Positions 6,549-12,377 of a stretch of 12,377 nt of DNA are shown piece by piece. Position 1 is the stretch's first letter. The number at the start of each line of letters is the position of its first letter. The notes under the pieces were generated by a model. The model had not been told where the DNA came from and searched no databases. It saw nothing but the letters and a program-made list of their open reading frames with translations. The stretch lies in the NCBI GenBank assembly GCA_012514855.1, contig JAAYZL010000175.1, forward strand, positions 1 through 12,377. Direction: 5' to 3'. The translations under genes and the position numbers were made by a program. This DNA comes from Clostridiales bacterium. Its GTDB lineage: Bacteria; Bacillota_A; Clostridia; Christensenellales; Aristaeellaceae.

Positions 6549-8216
6549 TCATGACCTCTGCTCTTCCTTGATGTCCTTGAGACGCTTCATCACGTCGTTC
6601 CCGCCGCGGCCGAAGTAGTCGTGGAGGATCACATATTCCCTGTAGAGCTTCTCGTAGACCTTGACGTTCGCGGGGTTCGGGCGGTAGTACAGCTCGTCGA
6701 CCCCGCCCATCTCGCGCGCGGCGTCGACGATCGAGTCGTAGCCGCCCTTTTGGCTGCTCGCCGCGACCGCGCCGAACATGGCCGATCCGAGCGCCGGCGT
6801 CTGCAGCGAGCGCGCGATGCGAATCTCGCGGTTCAAGACGTCCGCGTACACCTGCATCACGAACGGATTCTTCTTCGAGATGCCGCCGCAGGCGAACAGC
6901 TCGTCGATGCCGACGCCGCTCTTTTCGAACGTGTCGATGATGATGCGGGTTCCGTACGCGGTCGCCTCGATGAGCGCGCGGTACATCTCCTCGGGCTTCG
7001 TCGTCAGCGTCATGCCGAGCATCATGCCGGTCAGGTCGACGTCGACCAGCACCGAGCGGTTGCCGTTCCACCAGTCGAGCGCGAGCAGCCCGCTCTCGCC
7101 GGGCTTCAATTTTTCGGCCTTCCCGGTCAGGAACTGGTGGAGGTCCGTGTTCCGCTTCGCGGCCTCGGTCGCGTAGTCGATGGGCACGCAGTTGTCGACG
7201 AACCAGTTGAAGTGGTCGCCGACGCAGCTCTGCCCGGCCTCGTAGCCCATGAGCCCCGGGATCACGCCGTCCTCGACGACGCCGCACATGCCGGGCACGA
7301 TGTGCTCCTCGGAGCCGAGCATGATGTGGCAGGTGGAGGTGCCCATGATCATCAGCATCTTGCCGGCCTCGGTGAGCCCCGCCGGGGGCAGCGACACGTG
7401 CGCGTCGACGTTCGCGACGGCGACGGCGGTGCCGGGCTTCAAGCCGGTCAGCTTTGCGGCTTCGAAAGTGATCTCGCCGGCCTTCGAGCCGATGGGGTAG
7501 ATGTCCCGCGAGAGCTTTTCGTCGACGACGTTTGTAAGCCGCGGGTCGAGCGCCCCGAAGAACTCCTTCGAGGGGTAGCCGTCCCGCTTGTGCCAGATCG
7601 CCTTGTAGCCGGCGGTGCAGGAGTTGCGCGCCTCCCTGCCGGTCAATTGCATGATGACCCAGTCCGCCGCCTCCATGAATCGGTCGGCGGCGTCGTAGAT
7701 GTCCGGCGCCTCGTCGAGCACCTGCCAGATCTTCGGGAACATCCACTCGGACGAGATCTTGCCGCCGTAGCGCCTGAGCCACTCCTCGCCCCGCTCTCCG
7801 GCGATCTCGTTCAATTTGTTCGCCTCGTCCTGCGCGGCGTGGTGCTTCCAGAGCTTGATGTAGGCGTGCGGATTGCTTTTGTATTCGTCATGGAAGCACA
7901 GCGGCACGCCGTCCTTGTCGACGGCGATCATCGTGCAGGCGGTGAAGTCGATGCCGACGCCGACGACGTCCGCCGCGTCGATGCCCGACAGCCGGATCGC
8001 CTCCGGAACCGTCCGAGCGAGGCAGTCGAGGTAATCCTGCGGGTGCTGCAGCGCCCAGTCGGGCTTGAGCTTCGTGCCGTCCGGAAGCTGCTCGTCCATC
8101 ACCGCGTGCGGGTAGTTCATCACCGCGCTCCCGAGTTCGCGGCCGGTGCCGACCTCGACTACCAGCGCGCGCGCCGACAGCGTTCCAAAATCTACGCCAA
8201 TGCAATACTTGGGCAT
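6549..8216 (-). CDS. araB: L-ribulokinase (FGGY kinase)
   Basis: Phosphorylates L-ribulose to L-ribulose 5-phosphate, the second step of L-arabinose catabolism (cytoplasm, ATP-dependent). The 555-residue length is typical of AraB. FGGY-N begins with the phosphate loop [16 protein letters not shown] (7-22), which together with YPHAVMD (35-41) is diagnostic of ribulokinases rather than xylulokinases. Also visible are GIDFTACTM (88-96), the putative catalytic Asp in [10 protein letters not shown] (D271), the phosphate-2 motif GTSTCH (292-297) and, near the C-terminus, the adenosine-site [12 protein letters not shown]. The ATG at 8216 follows AGGAGGGG by 7 bases. No araA, araD, transporter or AraR is visible in the window. 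It has its own promoter in the 3' end of the upstream phosphatase gene, though read-through from that gene is also possible. Confidence 0.93.
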   Translation of the reverse strand: MPKYCIGVDFGTLSARALVVEVGTGRELGSAVMNYPHAVMDEQLPDGTKLKPDWALQHPQDYLDCLARTVPEAIRLSGIDAADVVGVGIDFTACTMIAVDKDGVPLCFHDEYKSNPHAYIKLWKHHAAQDEANKLNEIAGERGEEWLRRYGGKISSEWMFPKIWQVLDEAPDIYDAADRFMEAADWVIMQLTGREARNSCTAGYKAIWHKRDGYPSKEFFGALDPRLTNVVDEKLSRDIYPIGSKAGEITFEAAKLTGLKPGTAVAVANVDAHVSLPPAGLTEAGKMLMIMGTSTCHIMLGSEEHIVPGMCGVVEDGVIPGLMGYEAGQSCVGDHFNWFVDNCVPIDYATEAAKRNTDLHQFLTGKAEKLKPGESGLLALDWWNGNRSVLVDVDLTGMMLGMTLTTKPEEMYRALIEATAYGTRIIIDTFEKSGVGIDELFACGGISKKNPFVMQVYADVLNREIRIARSLQTPALGSAMFGAVAASSQKGGYDSIVDAAREMGGVDELYYRPNPANVKVYEKLYREYVILHDYFGRGGNDVMKRLKDIKEEQRS

Positions 8217-8248
8217 GCGTGGACCCCTCCTTGTTTGTCGCTGTTTCC

Positions 8249-8277
8249 ATTTTACCGGAATTTCAGGCGCTTGACAA
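8249..8277 (-). promoter_or_regulatory. araB: araB promoter embedded in the end of the phosphatase gene
   Basis: On the minus strand TTGTCA (8277-8272) and TAAAAT (8254-8249) with a 17-base spacer. The first three bases of the -10 are the TAA stop codon of the phosphatase gene (8254-8252). The predicted start near 8242 leaves a leader of about 25 bases with AGGAGGGG. Confidence 0.65.
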
Positions 8278-8668
8278 GCTCCCCCGCCCCAGATTCCAAC
8301 AGAAATGCCGTTTTTCGATAAAACTCGAAACTTCCGCCGAACGGGTCGGGCACGTCGGCCCGGTCAAAGTAGCGCATGACGTCCGCGCCGGGGCACAGCG
8401 CGCGCAGTTTTTCCGCGTGCGCGGCGGTCAGGGCGACGAGCACCGCGCCCTCGGCCATGCCGCAGGAGAACTGCCGGGAGCGGTGGCCGGAGATGTCTAT
8501 GCCCAACTCGCGCATGGCCGCGACGGCCTCCGGGGCCGCGCCTTGGCCGGAGGACGCAAAAAGCCCCGCGGACGAGATGTCCCAGTCCGGCAGCGCGCGC
8601 TGTAAAAACGCCGCCGCCATCGGGCTTCGGCAGGTGTTGCCGGTGCACACGCAGATCACTTTTTTCAT
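8252..8668 (-). CDS. ywlE: Low-molecular-weight phosphatase, YwlE-like protein-arginine phosphatase
   Basis: A 138-residue cytoplasmic phosphatase. The P-loop CX5R reads CTGNTCRSP, with nucleophile C8 and R14, and the general acid lies in DVPDPFGG (D108). Residue T12 matches the Thr that sets arginine-phosphate preference in B. subtilis YwlE (known from work on YwlE); tyrosine phosphatases usually carry Ile there. LFASS (36-40) and DPFGGS also resemble YwlE. The redox Cys pair of thioredoxin-linked arsenate reductases is absent, which argues against ArsC. It follows the XRE-S24 repressor by 9 bases, with its AGGGGG site beside that gene's stop, so the two are translationally close. Its gene end contains the araB promoter. 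YwlE opposes the McsB kinase in the ClpCP stress pathway; no mcsB is seen here. A general LMW-PTPase remains possible. Confidence 0.85.
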   Translation of the reverse strand: MKKVICVCTGNTCRSPMAAAFLQRALPDWDISSAGLFASSGQGAAPEAVAAMRELGIDISGHRSRQFSCGMAEGAVLVALTAAHAEKLRALCPGADVMRYFDRADVPDPFGGSFEFYRKTAFLLESGAGELVKRLKFR

Positions 8669-8677
8669 GGTTTCCCC

Positions 8678-9262
8678 CTATAGATCGCGCCGGATCGACA
8701 CCGCGCGCCCGAGAATCTTGATCGAATCGCTGTTCTCGCGCGTGAACAGCATCGGGGCGCAGTCCGGGTTGTCGCTGACCAATTGCACGCCGCCCTCGAC
8801 ATGGAAGACGCGCTTGAGCGTCGCCTCGCCGTCGACGATCACGACCGCAATCTGGTTGTCTGGGACGTCCGGCTGCTTCCGGACGAACACGACGTCGCCC
8901 CTTAGTATGCGCGGCGCCATCGAGTCGCCCGCGACGCGCAGCGCGCAGTCGCTGTCGCCGCCCAAATCGTCGATTTGCTCGCCGTCGCCCTCGCGGAAGA
9001 TCGGCTCGCCCGCCGCGACGTCGCCGAGCAGCGGCACCCTCTTGCGCCGGACCGGGAGCAGCGGAACCTCGTCGTAGAAGTAGCTGACCGGGGCGTCGAG
9101 CGCCTCGGCGAGCCTGCGAAGCGTGTCCGGCGCGACGCGACTGCTCCTTCGCTGCAGGATCGAGTACAGCGTCTGCTGCTGCACGCCCGCGCGCCGCGAC
9201 AGCTCGCTCGCGCGCACGCCGCGAAGCCGCATCAGTTCCTCCAGCCGCTCTCCGACCGTCAA
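8678..9262 (-). CDS. LexA-like cleavable repressor: XRE helix-turn-helix plus S24 peptidase domain
   Basis: A 194-residue repressor. An XRE-type HTH occupies about 5-62 (ASELSRRAGVQQQTLYSIL region). A C-terminal LexA/CI S24 domain (about 76-190) has the scissile Ala-Gly in DVAAGEP (A84-G85), the nucleophile S114 in GDSMAP and the base K150 in GEATLKR. It should dimerise, bind DNA and self-cleave when RecA-ssDNA forms. It is not classical Firmicutes LexA, which has a winged HTH. The TTG at 9262 is chosen: GAGGGGAGGGGG (9279-9268) precedes it, whereas the ATG at 9295 lies inside the promoter, upstream of the predicted transcription start. It diverges from the DUF1492/SPOR operon and is followed by ywlE. 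It could be a domesticated prophage repressor; targets are inferred, not shown. Confidence 0.88.
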   Translation of the reverse strand: MTVGERLEELMRLRGVRASELSRRAGVQQQTLYSILQRRSSRVAPDTLRRLAEALDAPVSYFYDEVPLLPVRRKRVPLLGDVAAGEPIFREGDGEQIDDLGGDSDCALRVAGDSMAPRILRGDVVFVRKQPDVPDNQIAVVIVDGEATLKRVFHVEGGVQLVSDNPDCAPMLFTRENSDSIKILGRAVSIRRDL

Positions 9263-9285
9263 GCGAACCCCCTCCCCTCGGTTTG

Positions 9286-9314
9286 AGAATAGCATGCCCC
9301 GGCCGCCGCGTCAA
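9286..9314 (-). promoter_or_regulatory. Promoter of the XRE-S24 repressor gene (extended -10)
   Basis: On the minus strand TTGACG (9314-9309) and TATTCT (9291-9286) with a 17-base spacer and a TGC extension just before the -10. The predicted start near 9279 gives a very short leader, about 17 bases, made almost wholly of the ribosome site. Confidence 0.72.
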
Positions 9315-9346
9315 GACAAAATATTCTTCAAACGCATAAAAAACGC

Positions 9347-9376
9347 TTGACAAGAACATATGTTCGGGTGTAGTAT
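9347..9376 (+). promoter_or_regulatory. SOS-type promoter of the DUF1492-SPOR operon
   Basis: TTGACA (9347-9352) and TAGTAT (9371-9376) with an 18-base spacer; predicted start near 9383. The spacer holds a LexA box, and a second dyad covers the -10 and start site. It is back-to-back with the repressor promoter; the two -35 elements are 32 bases apart. Confidence 0.72.
9354..9365. promoter_or_regulatory. LexA (Cheo/DinR) SOS box
   Basis: Perfect 12-base palindrome GAACATATGTTC, which matches the Firmicutes LexA core GAAC-N4-GTTC. It lies entirely between the -35 and -10 of the plus-strand promoter, where bound LexA would block polymerase. I saw no second GAAC-N4-GTTC near the repressor promoter. 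Confidence 0.82.
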
Positions 9377-9391
9377 TATGCGAAGGCATAA
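9376..9391. promoter_or_regulatory. Dyad TTATGC-N4-GCATAA over the promoter start site
   Basis: Six-base inverted repeat (9376-9381 and 9386-9391) around GAAG, overlapping the end of the -10 and the predicted start. A third GCATAA lies at 9334-9339, just upstream of the -35. Candidate operator for the divergent XRE-S24 repressor (inference), or a small 5' hairpin in the transcript. Confidence 0.5.
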
Positions 9392-9411
9392 AATGCGTGG
9401 AGGAAAAGGCG

Positions 9412-9906
9412 ATGTACGACAGGGGCGCGGTGCCGGAGGAGGCGCGGGCGATGGCGAGGCGGCTCGGGAAGCTCCGGAGCCTCCGGCGCGAGGTGGACTT
9501 TCTCTCGCAGCGCGCGGCGGAGCTCGAATCGCGCGCGGTCGGCGGCGTCGGGCGGATCACCGGCATGCCGTTTTCGAGGCGCTCCGACCGCGTCGGCGAA
9601 TACGGCGCGGAGCTCGCGGACATCCGCGCGCGGATCGAAAAGATGCGCGCGGAGTGCCTCGCGGAGCTGGCGCTCTTGTATCAATTCATCGACGACATTC
9701 CCGAGCCGGAGCTGCGGTTGATCTTCTCCCGGCGCTACATAGACGGGCTGAGCTGGCTCGCGGTCGCGCAGAAGATCGGGCGCTCGGACGAGCAGATTCC
9801 CCGGAAGCTCCACAACGCGTATCTGCGTTCGCGCTGCGGCGGGACAGGCTGCCGGGCGCCTCATTCCGGGGCGTTGAGTCGCATACACTTTCCCGAGGGG
9901 GGATGA
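9412..9906 (+). CDS. DUF1492 / ArpU-RinA-like phage-type transcriptional regulator
   Basis: A 164-residue protein. An N-terminal charged, probably coiled-coil half (about 10-90) is followed by a sigma-70 region-4-like helix-turn-helix at about 91-140. The segment YQFIDDIPEPELRLIFSRRY, then IDGLSW, DEQIP and KLHNAYL, is the DUF1492 signature usual in Firmicutes prophages, where such proteins control late or packaging genes. The ATG at 9412 has GGAGG 8 bases upstream; the GTG at 9397 begins inside the ribosome site. The tail after residue 140 (Cys/Gly-rich, ending HFPEGG) is unlike the usual family end and may reflect extension over a lost stop. Its stop lies 2 bases before the next start. No phage structural genes are near, so it looks like a remnant or a domesticated regulator under the SOS promoter. 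Confidence 0.8.
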   Translation: MYDRGAVPEEARAMARRLGKLRSLRREVDFLSQRAAELESRAVGGVGRITGMPFSRRSDRVGEYGAELADIRARIEKMRAECLAELALLYQFIDDIPEPELRLIFSRRYIDGLSWLAVAQKIGRSDEQIPRKLHNAYLRSRCGGTGCRAPHSGALSRIHFPEGG

Positions 9907-9908
9907 GC

Positions 9909-10712
9909 ATGCCGGAGCGCGTGAGGGTTCGCCGCGACCATCCCAGCGCGCTCTCGTGGGCGATCGCGCTGGTTTTGACGATGCTGTGCGTGTATCTAAT
10001 CGCGCTGGGGCAGGTCGAGCGCGCGCCCGAGGCGTCGATCGCGTCGGACGACGGCTCGCCGCGCGTGACCGAGGAGATGTCCTTCGAGCCGCTCGCGGTC
10101 TACAGCGTCTGCTTCGGCGAGTACCAAGTCGCCGAGGAGGCGCGCATCGAGGCGGCCCGCTATGTTTCGCGCGGCGCGGCGGGCTACATCCACGCGGAGG
10201 GCGGCGTGTACCGGATGCTCGCGGCGGGCTATCCGTCGGAATCGGACGCGGAGCGCGTCGCGGAGAACCTCTCCCGGTCCGAGGGCCTCGACTGCACCGT
10301 GTTCCCGCGCTCGGCGGCGAGGGTGCGGCTTCGCATCACCGCGACCGAGAGGCAGATCGAGACGCTCACGACCTCGGAGGGCCTGCTTCGCCAGTACGCG
10401 GCGGAGCTCAACGAGATCGCCTTTCAGCTCGACCGCTCGGAGATCGACCCGGACGCCGCGCGCACGCTGATCGCCGTGACCGCGAGCCGGCTCGACGAGA
10501 TGCTGAGGAACCTGCGCGCGATCCCCGGCGCTTCCGAAAACGCCGTCTGCTCCGGCCTTTTTTCGCTGACGGAGCAGCTCCGGGCGTCCCTTTTTGTGCT
10601 CTCCTCGGAAAATTCCCGGACAGCCCTTTCCCTTTCCGGCAAAATCAAGTATAATACCATGGAGGCCACGTTTCGGCACATAGACTACCTGCTTGAGCTG
10701 AACGGTTTATAA
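9909..10712 (+). CDS. Single-pass membrane protein with SPOR-like domain
   Basis: A 267-residue protein with a basic N-terminus (RVRVRRD), one membrane helix at about 14-34 and a predicted extracytoplasmic remainder (N-in). Residues about 64-133 (from VYSVCFGEY, through GGVYRMLAAGYPSESDAERV, to CTVFP) resemble a SPOR domain, the module that binds denuded glycan at division septa. The region 140-267 is predicted helical with no family I recognise. The ATG at 9909 is chosen: GAGGGGGG ends 6 bases upstream, while the ATG at 9903 touches the ribosome site. It is 2 bases after the DUF1492 stop, so coexpressed from the SOS-box promoter. Clostridial proteins of this layout are mostly uncharacterised. 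Its role in division or sporulation is inference; the SPOR assignment is by eye. Confidence 0.75.
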   Translation: MPERVRVRRDHPSALSWAIALVLTMLCVYLIALGQVERAPEASIASDDGSPRVTEEMSFEPLAVYSVCFGEYQVAEEARIEAARYVSRGAAGYIHAEGGVYRMLAAGYPSESDAERVAENLSRSEGLDCTVFPRSAARVRLRITATERQIETLTTSEGLLRQYAAELNEIAFQLDRSEIDPDAARTLIAVTASRLDEMLRNLRAIPGASENAVCSGLFSLTEQLRASLFVLSSENSRTALSLSGKIKYNTMEATFRHIDYLLELNGL

Positions 10713-10730
10713 ACAAAAGGAGTTGTTTGT

Positions 10731-11078
10731 TTGAAAGCAGCGAAAATCCTCGGCCTGCTCGAGGCGTGCCTGTTGACGGGGCCGCTCCCGGAGGGGGAGA
10801 TCATGACCGCGTGCGGCTCGGATATGATGAGCGACGTGCTGGCGTTCCCGAAGGAGCGGATGGCGCTTCTGACGGGGCTTACGAACCCGCACACCATCCG
10901 GACGGCGGAACTGCTCGACGTGCCGCTGATCGTGTTCGTGCGCGGCAAGCAGCCGAGCGAGGAGGTTCTCAACCTCGCCGAGGACGCCGGCATCTGCGTG
11001 ATCGGAACCGGGTTCACGCTCTACGACGCCTGCGGGCGGCTGTTCGCGGCGGGGCTGCCGGGGGGGACGGGGCGCTGA
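10731..11078 (+). CDS. DRTGG-domain protein of the hydrogenase-associated type
   Basis: A 115-residue cytoplasmic protein consisting of a single DRTGG domain (a CBS-like fold that may bind nucleotide). The family pattern is recognisable at TACGSDMMSDVLAF (26-39), LLTGLTNPHTIRTAELLDV (46-64), IVFVRGKQP (67-75) and GICVIGTGFTLYDACGRL (87-104). The TTG at 10731 has AGGAG 8 bases upstream. It starts 18 bases after the SPOR gene stop, and its TGA overlaps the ATG of the next gene by one base, so translation is coupled. In Clostridia this small gene commonly sits beside a SpoIIAB-like ATPase and [FeFe]-hydrogenase-like proteins, exactly as here. Its molecular function is not established. Confidence 0.85.
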   Translation: MKAAKILGLLEACLLTGPLPEGEIMTACGSDMMSDVLAFPKERMALLTGLTNPHTIRTAELLDVPLIVFVRGKQPSEEVLNLAEDAGICVIGTGFTLYDACGRLFAAGLPGGTGR

Positions 11079-11518
11079 TGGGCGGGGCCATTTGCGAAAG
11101 CTACACCGTCGAGCCGGGCGCGTTCGAGACCGCGGGCGAGGCGTCCGGCAGGATCAAGCGCATCCTCCGGAAGCTCGGCGTCCCGAGCGCCTTGATCCGC
11201 AGGGTGTCGGTCGCGTCGTACGAGGTGGAACTGAACCTCGTCATCCACTCGCTCGGCGGCACGATCGAACTGTCCGTCGAGCCGGACTCGGTGGCGCTCG
11301 ACGTGGCCGACCGCGGGCCGGGCATCCCCGACCTCGAGCTCGCGATGCGCGAGGGCTGGTCGACCGCGTCCGACGAGGTGCGCACGCTCGGCTTCGGCGC
11401 GGGCATGGGGCTCCCGAACATGAAGCGCAACGCGGACGAGTTCGACATACAATCCGAAATGGGCGTCGGGACGCGCATACACATGCGGTTCCGCTCCCCT
11501 GAAGGGACAGAATCATGA
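11078..11518 (+). CDS. SpoIIAB/RsbW-like ATP-binding protein (HATPase_c, anti-sigma kinase type)
   Basis: A 146-residue protein made of a single GHKL ATPase domain. The N-box is EVELNLVIHS (E49, N53), the G1 box DRGPGIPD (78-85) and the G2 box GFGAGMGLPNMKR (105-117), as in SpoIIAB and RsbW. Such proteins phosphorylate anti-sigma antagonists or bind sigma factors; no antagonist or sigma factor is encoded here, so its partner is unknown. Both ends overlap neighbours: ATG over the TGA of the DRTGG gene (1 base) and its TGA over the next ATG (4 bases, ATGA), showing tight translational coupling. The conserved pairing with a hydrogenase-like sensor suggests a signalling function tied to redox or H2 state (inference). 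Confidence 0.88.
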   Translation: MGGAICESYTVEPGAFETAGEASGRIKRILRKLGVPSALIRRVSVASYEVELNLVIHSLGGTIELSVEPDSVALDVADRGPGIPDLELAMREGWSTASDEVRTLGFGAGMGLPNMKRNADEFDIQSEMGVGTRIHMRFRSPEGTES

Positions 11519-12377
11519 GCAAGTACTTTCATTCCGTGACGCTGGACGTGTCGAAGTGCGTCGGCTGCACGAGCTGCCTGAAGCGCTGCCCGACCGAGGC
11601 GATCCGCATCCGCAAGGGCCGCGCGCACATCATCGACGAGCGCTGCATCGACTGCGGCGAGTGCATCCGCGCCTGCCCGTACCACGCGAAGGGCGCCGTG
11701 ACGAGCCCGCTCTCGATCATCAACCGCTTCCGCTACAAGATCGCGCTGCCCGCGCCCGCGCTGTACGGCCAGTTCAAGGACCTGAACGCCGCGGCGCTGA
11801 TCCCGGCGGCGCTCAGGATGATGGGCTTCGACCACGTGTCGGAGGTCGCGCACGGCGCGGACATCATAAGCTGCGCGGTCATGGAGCGGCTGCGGGAGCC
11901 CGACTGCCCGACACCGCTGATCTCGTCGAGCTGTCCGGCGGTCGTCAGGCTCATACAGACGCGGTTTCCGGAGCTGATCGGCAACATCGTCGACGTCAAG
12001 AGCCCCATGGAGGTCACGGCGATCCAGGCGCGGCGCGCGTTCTGCGAGATGCACAACGTGCCTCCGGAGGAGGTCGGCTGCTTCTTCATCACGCCCTGCG
12101 CCGCGAAGATGACCGCGATCCGGGAGCCGCTCGGCCACGAGGCGTCCGCGGTCGACGGCGCGATTTCGTTCCTCGAGGTCTACGGCGTGCTGTCCGACCT
12201 GCTTCGCAAGAATACCGCGAAGCCGGATTTCGCGCACTTCTCCGCGACCGCGTTCGGCGTCAACTGGGCGCGCATCGGCGGCGAGGCGATCTCGGTCGGC
12301 GTCAACGAGGCGCTCGCGGTCGACGGCATCGACAACGTGATCCGCGTGCTCGAGGAGATCGAGAACGGCCGCCTGCC
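11515..12377 (+). CDS. Ferredoxin / [FeFe]-hydrogenase large-subunit-like protein, sensory type, 3' end cut by window edge
   Basis: 287 residues are present. An N-terminal 2[4Fe-4S] ferredoxin has CVGCTSCLKRCP (C15, C18, C21, C25) and CIDCGECIRACP (C44, C47, C50, C54). The H-cluster domain follows. Its L1 motif reads SSSCP (C140), where catalytic enzymes have TSCCP, so the proton-relay Cys is Ser. L2 is TPCAAKM (C195). The third motif (ExMxCxxGC) and any C-terminal PAS or phosphatase domain lie beyond position 12377. Group C/HydS-like putative sensory hydrogenases lack the relay Cys (established for the family), so a sensor of H2 or redox state is more likely than a fast catalyst. Start at 11515 overlaps the ATPase stop by 4 bases. 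Whether an H-cluster is actually bound cannot be told from the visible part. Confidence 0.88.
   Translation, partial: MSKYFHSVTLDVSKCVGCTSCLKRCPTEAIRIRKGRAHIIDERCIDCGECIRACPYHAKGAVTSPLSIINRFRYKIALPAPALYGQFKDLNAAALIPAALRMMGFDHVSEVAHGADIISCAVMERLREPDCPTPLISSSCPAVVRLIQTRFPELIGNIVDVKSPMEVTAIQARRAFCEMHNVPPEEVGCFFITPCAAKMTAIREPLGHEASAVDGAISFLEVYGVLSDLLRKNTAKPDFAHFSATAFGVNWARIGGEAISVGVNEALAVDGIDNVIRVLEEIENGRL

Noticed and set aside
6621..8321. 566-residue plus-strand ORF antisense to araB
   Set aside because: Composition of a shadow frame (Val/Asp/Arg/His rich, no family pattern); araB is unambiguous.
8252..8668. Arsenate reductase (ArsC) reading of the phosphatase
   Set aside because: It lacks the distal redox Cys pair of thioredoxin-linked ArsC and matches YwlE more closely (NTCRSP, DPFGGS).
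9313..9328. Loose inverted repeat AAGA...TCTT near the repressor promoter as a second LexA site
   Set aside because: Only 4-base arms and no GAAC/GTTC core.
10650..10655. TATAAT inside the 3' end of the SPOR gene as a promoter for the DRTGG operon
   Set aside because: The hexamer is perfect, but the 16-18 base-spaced -35 (around TTTCCC) is poor. It is kept only as a possibility that would uncouple the hydrogenase-like genes from the SOS promoter.
10705..10714. GTTTATAAAC-type palindrome at the SPOR gene stop
   Set aside because: Short AT-rich symmetry around a TAA stop with no matching copy or -35 nearby; probably chance.
1..12377. CRISPR array, tRNA/rRNA, insertion sequence or att repeats
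   Set aside because: No regularly spaced repeats, cloverleaf sequences, transposase motifs or flanking direct repeats were seen on reading.

Overview
The window is GC-rich, densely coded chromosomal DNA, most likely from a strictly anaerobic Bacillota/Clostridia-type bacterium (inference). The grounds are strong Shine-Dalgarno sequences of GGAGG type, several TTG starts, a Firmicutes-style LexA (Cheo) box, a YwlE-like arginine phosphatase, a CdaR/PucR regulator, an S41 CtpA/B-type protease, and a DRTGG / SpoIIAB-like ATPase / [FeFe]-hydrogenase-like gene trio typical of Clostridia. High GC produces many long antisense shadow ORFs; none is annotated here. I saw no rRNA, tRNA, CRISPR array or insertion sequence. 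No stretch over about 300 bases lacks a gene.

Layout. Positions 1-1730 (minus strand): a PatB/MalY C-S lyase followed by a DEDDh 3'-5' exonuclease that runs off the left edge. Positions 1731-1939 hold divergent promoters. A DUF1275 (YoaK) membrane protein is on the plus strand (1940-2602), behind a perfect TTGACA-17-TATAAT promoter, and ends at a strong bidirectional terminator. Positions 2655-5059 (minus): a CdaR-type regulator and then an S41 processing protease, with a stem-loop between them. The CdaR gene diverges from enolase (5265-6506, plus), and the two opposing promoters share one AT-rich -10 block. Enolase converges on a minus-strand group: a cleavable XRE-S24 repressor, a YwlE-like phosphatase, then L-ribulokinase araB, which has its own promoter inside the end of the phosphatase gene.

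The most interesting region is 9260-12377. The XRE-S24 repressor gene diverges from a tightly packed plus-strand series: a phage-type DUF1492 regulator, a membrane-anchored SPOR-like protein, a DRTGG-domain protein, a SpoIIAB/RsbW-like ATPase, and a ferredoxin-[FeFe]-hydrogenase-like protein that runs off the right edge. The plus-strand promoter carries a perfect GAAC-ATAT-GTTC LexA box between its -35 and -10, and a second dyad over its -10/start site. This looks like a domesticated lysogeny-type or SOS switch. It places a septum-type membrane protein, and possibly a hydrogenase-like sensory module, under DNA-damage control.

Genes working together: the SOS/S24 switch, the DUF1492 regulator and the SPOR protein resemble the lexA-yneA arrangement, in which a membrane cell-division inhibitor lies divergent from the repressor. 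The hydrogenase-like protein has Ser in place of the proton-relay Cys, so it is more likely a redox/H2 sensor than a bulk catalyst. Its ATPase and DRTGG neighbours fit a signalling role. The remaining genes are housekeeping or metabolic: glycolysis, arabinose use, sulfur amino acids and envelope proteolysis.
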